Part shown: one piece after another, positions 63,101 through 64,000 of the stretch
Position numbering within the stretch: the stretch's first letter is position 1
Layout: every line of letters begins with the position of its first letter
From: Hymenochaete sp. R1
Lineage: Eukaryota > Basidiomycota > Agaricomycetes > Hymenochaetales > Hymenochaetaceae
DNA: 64,000 bases
Reading direction: 5' to 3'
Assembly: GCA_019400425.1 (NCBI GenBank)
Contig: JAFREE010000070.1
Coordinates: 1 to 64,000 of the forward strand
The notes under the pieces: model-generated
What the model saw: the letters and a program-made list of their open reading frames with translations, nothing else
Database searches by the model: none
What the model was told of the DNA's origin: nothing
Made by a program: the position numbers and the translations under genes

Positions 63101-64000
63101 TTAGACTTCCTCCAGGGTGACAGTGATCGACGGTCCCGTCAGGGTACCATGATTGCCAGCCGTTTCGTTTCCGATGGACTGCGAGCCACTTCTGTCAAAG
63201 ATCTCTCGTTCAACAATCCGTTAAAAAAGAGTTGCGTGCACTCACTGATTGATTTCATGGATGGGGTTGGGTTCGTCGAAATGAATACTGCTGATGGTAG
63301 AGTTTGGATGCGAGCCGACGTTCGTCCCTTCATTCACCCCGGCTTCTCCCGCCTCTTTGAGATTGAAGAACATTCGGCTGCCGAGGATGCAGAGGAGCGT
63401 AGGGTTTCCTACGGCGGCCAACAGACTCTGTACTGCAAAAACTGTTCTTGTGTCCACGTCGCTTGAAATTTCGAAAGCCGAGCTTATTATAACTCTTTTT
63501 TCCCAATATTAGATCAATGTGGTGAAGTTAGAGGGGAGACACTAACGCAGAAAAATACATAATCTGGTCCGTTATGAGAACCTTGACGAGCCGTGACCCG
63601 TGGTATGTATTCAGACGCCAATATTCGACAGCTTTGATAAGGGCCAGGACCAAGAGTAGCAGGCCATATGCGAGAGGAATACCCCTATACAAAAGGTGAA
63701 TAATGTAGTACTGATGGTTGCCAAAGCTTTTGACAGACCAATCAGGACTATAAATAACTTGGCGGGGTGCATTTGTACTAGCGCAAGCAGTGACATCCTT
63801 TGCGAGACCGACAACGACAACTATAGTCGATCAGCGGTATAGTGATACACACAGAAGGAAACCAACTTACTTCCCTCATACAAGACACTGTAAACCATCA
63901 TTACCATTTTTACAATGGCTTCAAGGCCTACCAAAGTATAAAGAACGATCGAAATCTTCTTCTCTGCTTCTCTATGACCGAGTGTTCAAAAGCGAAAAGA
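63101..64000 (-). CDS. DUF6533-like membrane protein, array member 7 (5' part outside window)
   Basis: Minus strand, 3' exons only. From the window edge inwards: KKISIVLYTLVGLEAIVKMV, a loop exon with DVTACASTNAPRQVIYS-type sequence, GIPLAYGLLLLVLALIKAVE, VLITDQIMYFSA, VQSLLAAVGNPTLLCILGSR, MFFNLKEAGEAGVNEGTNVG, ISSIHFDEPN, and after the last intron a tail ending SITVTLEEV with the stop at 63101-63103. Sequence and introns follow member 2 nearly base for base, including the non-coding flank, so it is a recent inverted duplicate about 30 kb away. No frame break is seen in the visible part. Confidence 0.75.

Overview
The window looks like nuclear DNA of an agaricomycete (mushroom-forming basidiomycete). 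Most genes are split by short (about 50-70 bp) GT-AG introns with CTNAN-type branch sites. Two class I hydrophobins are present, as is a family of seven-helix membrane proteins (DUF6533-like) that is typical of Agaricomycetes. Copia-type, hAT-type and pogo-type repeats lie between the genes. No assignment below was checked by a database search; all calls rest on motifs, intron logic and remembered family features.

Layout. (1) 1-4167: 3' part of a Ty1/copia retrotransposon with an almost complete pol, followed by an LTR-like end that carries an intron-containing leader and, directly after it, the same leader without the intron. (2) 5.2-25 kb: a housekeeping block containing an ATG22-like vacuolar transporter, hydrophobin 1, an FG nucleoporin of the NUP42 type, a La/xRRM protein of the LARP7/Pof8 type, the U5 snRNP 40K WD40 protein, the translesion polymerase REV1, a secreted GH35 beta-galactosidase and hydrophobin 2. 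A 388-bp inverted-repeat element fills most of the shared promoter between the La protein and U5-40K genes. (3) 25.5-48.4 kb: a tandem array of six DUF6533-like genes (four on +, two on -), with an exon relic in front of it and long gene-poor spacers. A seventh member, cut by the window edge, lies at 63.1-64 kb in inverted orientation. It is a recent duplicate of the second member together with flanking DNA. (4) 49.6-53.5 kb: a divergent pair, a NADAR-domain protein with a myristoylation signal and a SAP18 homologue with an RS/RGG-rich tail. (5) 54-60.8 kb: three intronless tandem paralogues of a coiled-coil family I do not recognise. The largest carries three internal copies of the domain, and its stop codon is supplied by the first three bases of an inserted hAT-type element. 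(6) 61.4 kb: a small protein with a likely mitochondrial presequence.

How the genes relate. The housekeeping genes are arranged as divergent or convergent pairs and share no pathway, although several act on RNA (NUP42 in mRNA export, the La protein in telomerase or small RNA binding, U5-40K and SAP18 in splicing). The two lineage-specific families, the membrane-protein array and the coiled-coil trio, are the most novel content. Both show repeated local duplication, and transposon insertions lie in or next to them. The coiled-coil trio with its transposon-supplied stop, and the conserved micro-exon/GC-donor structure of the membrane-protein array, are the best candidates for undescribed biology here.
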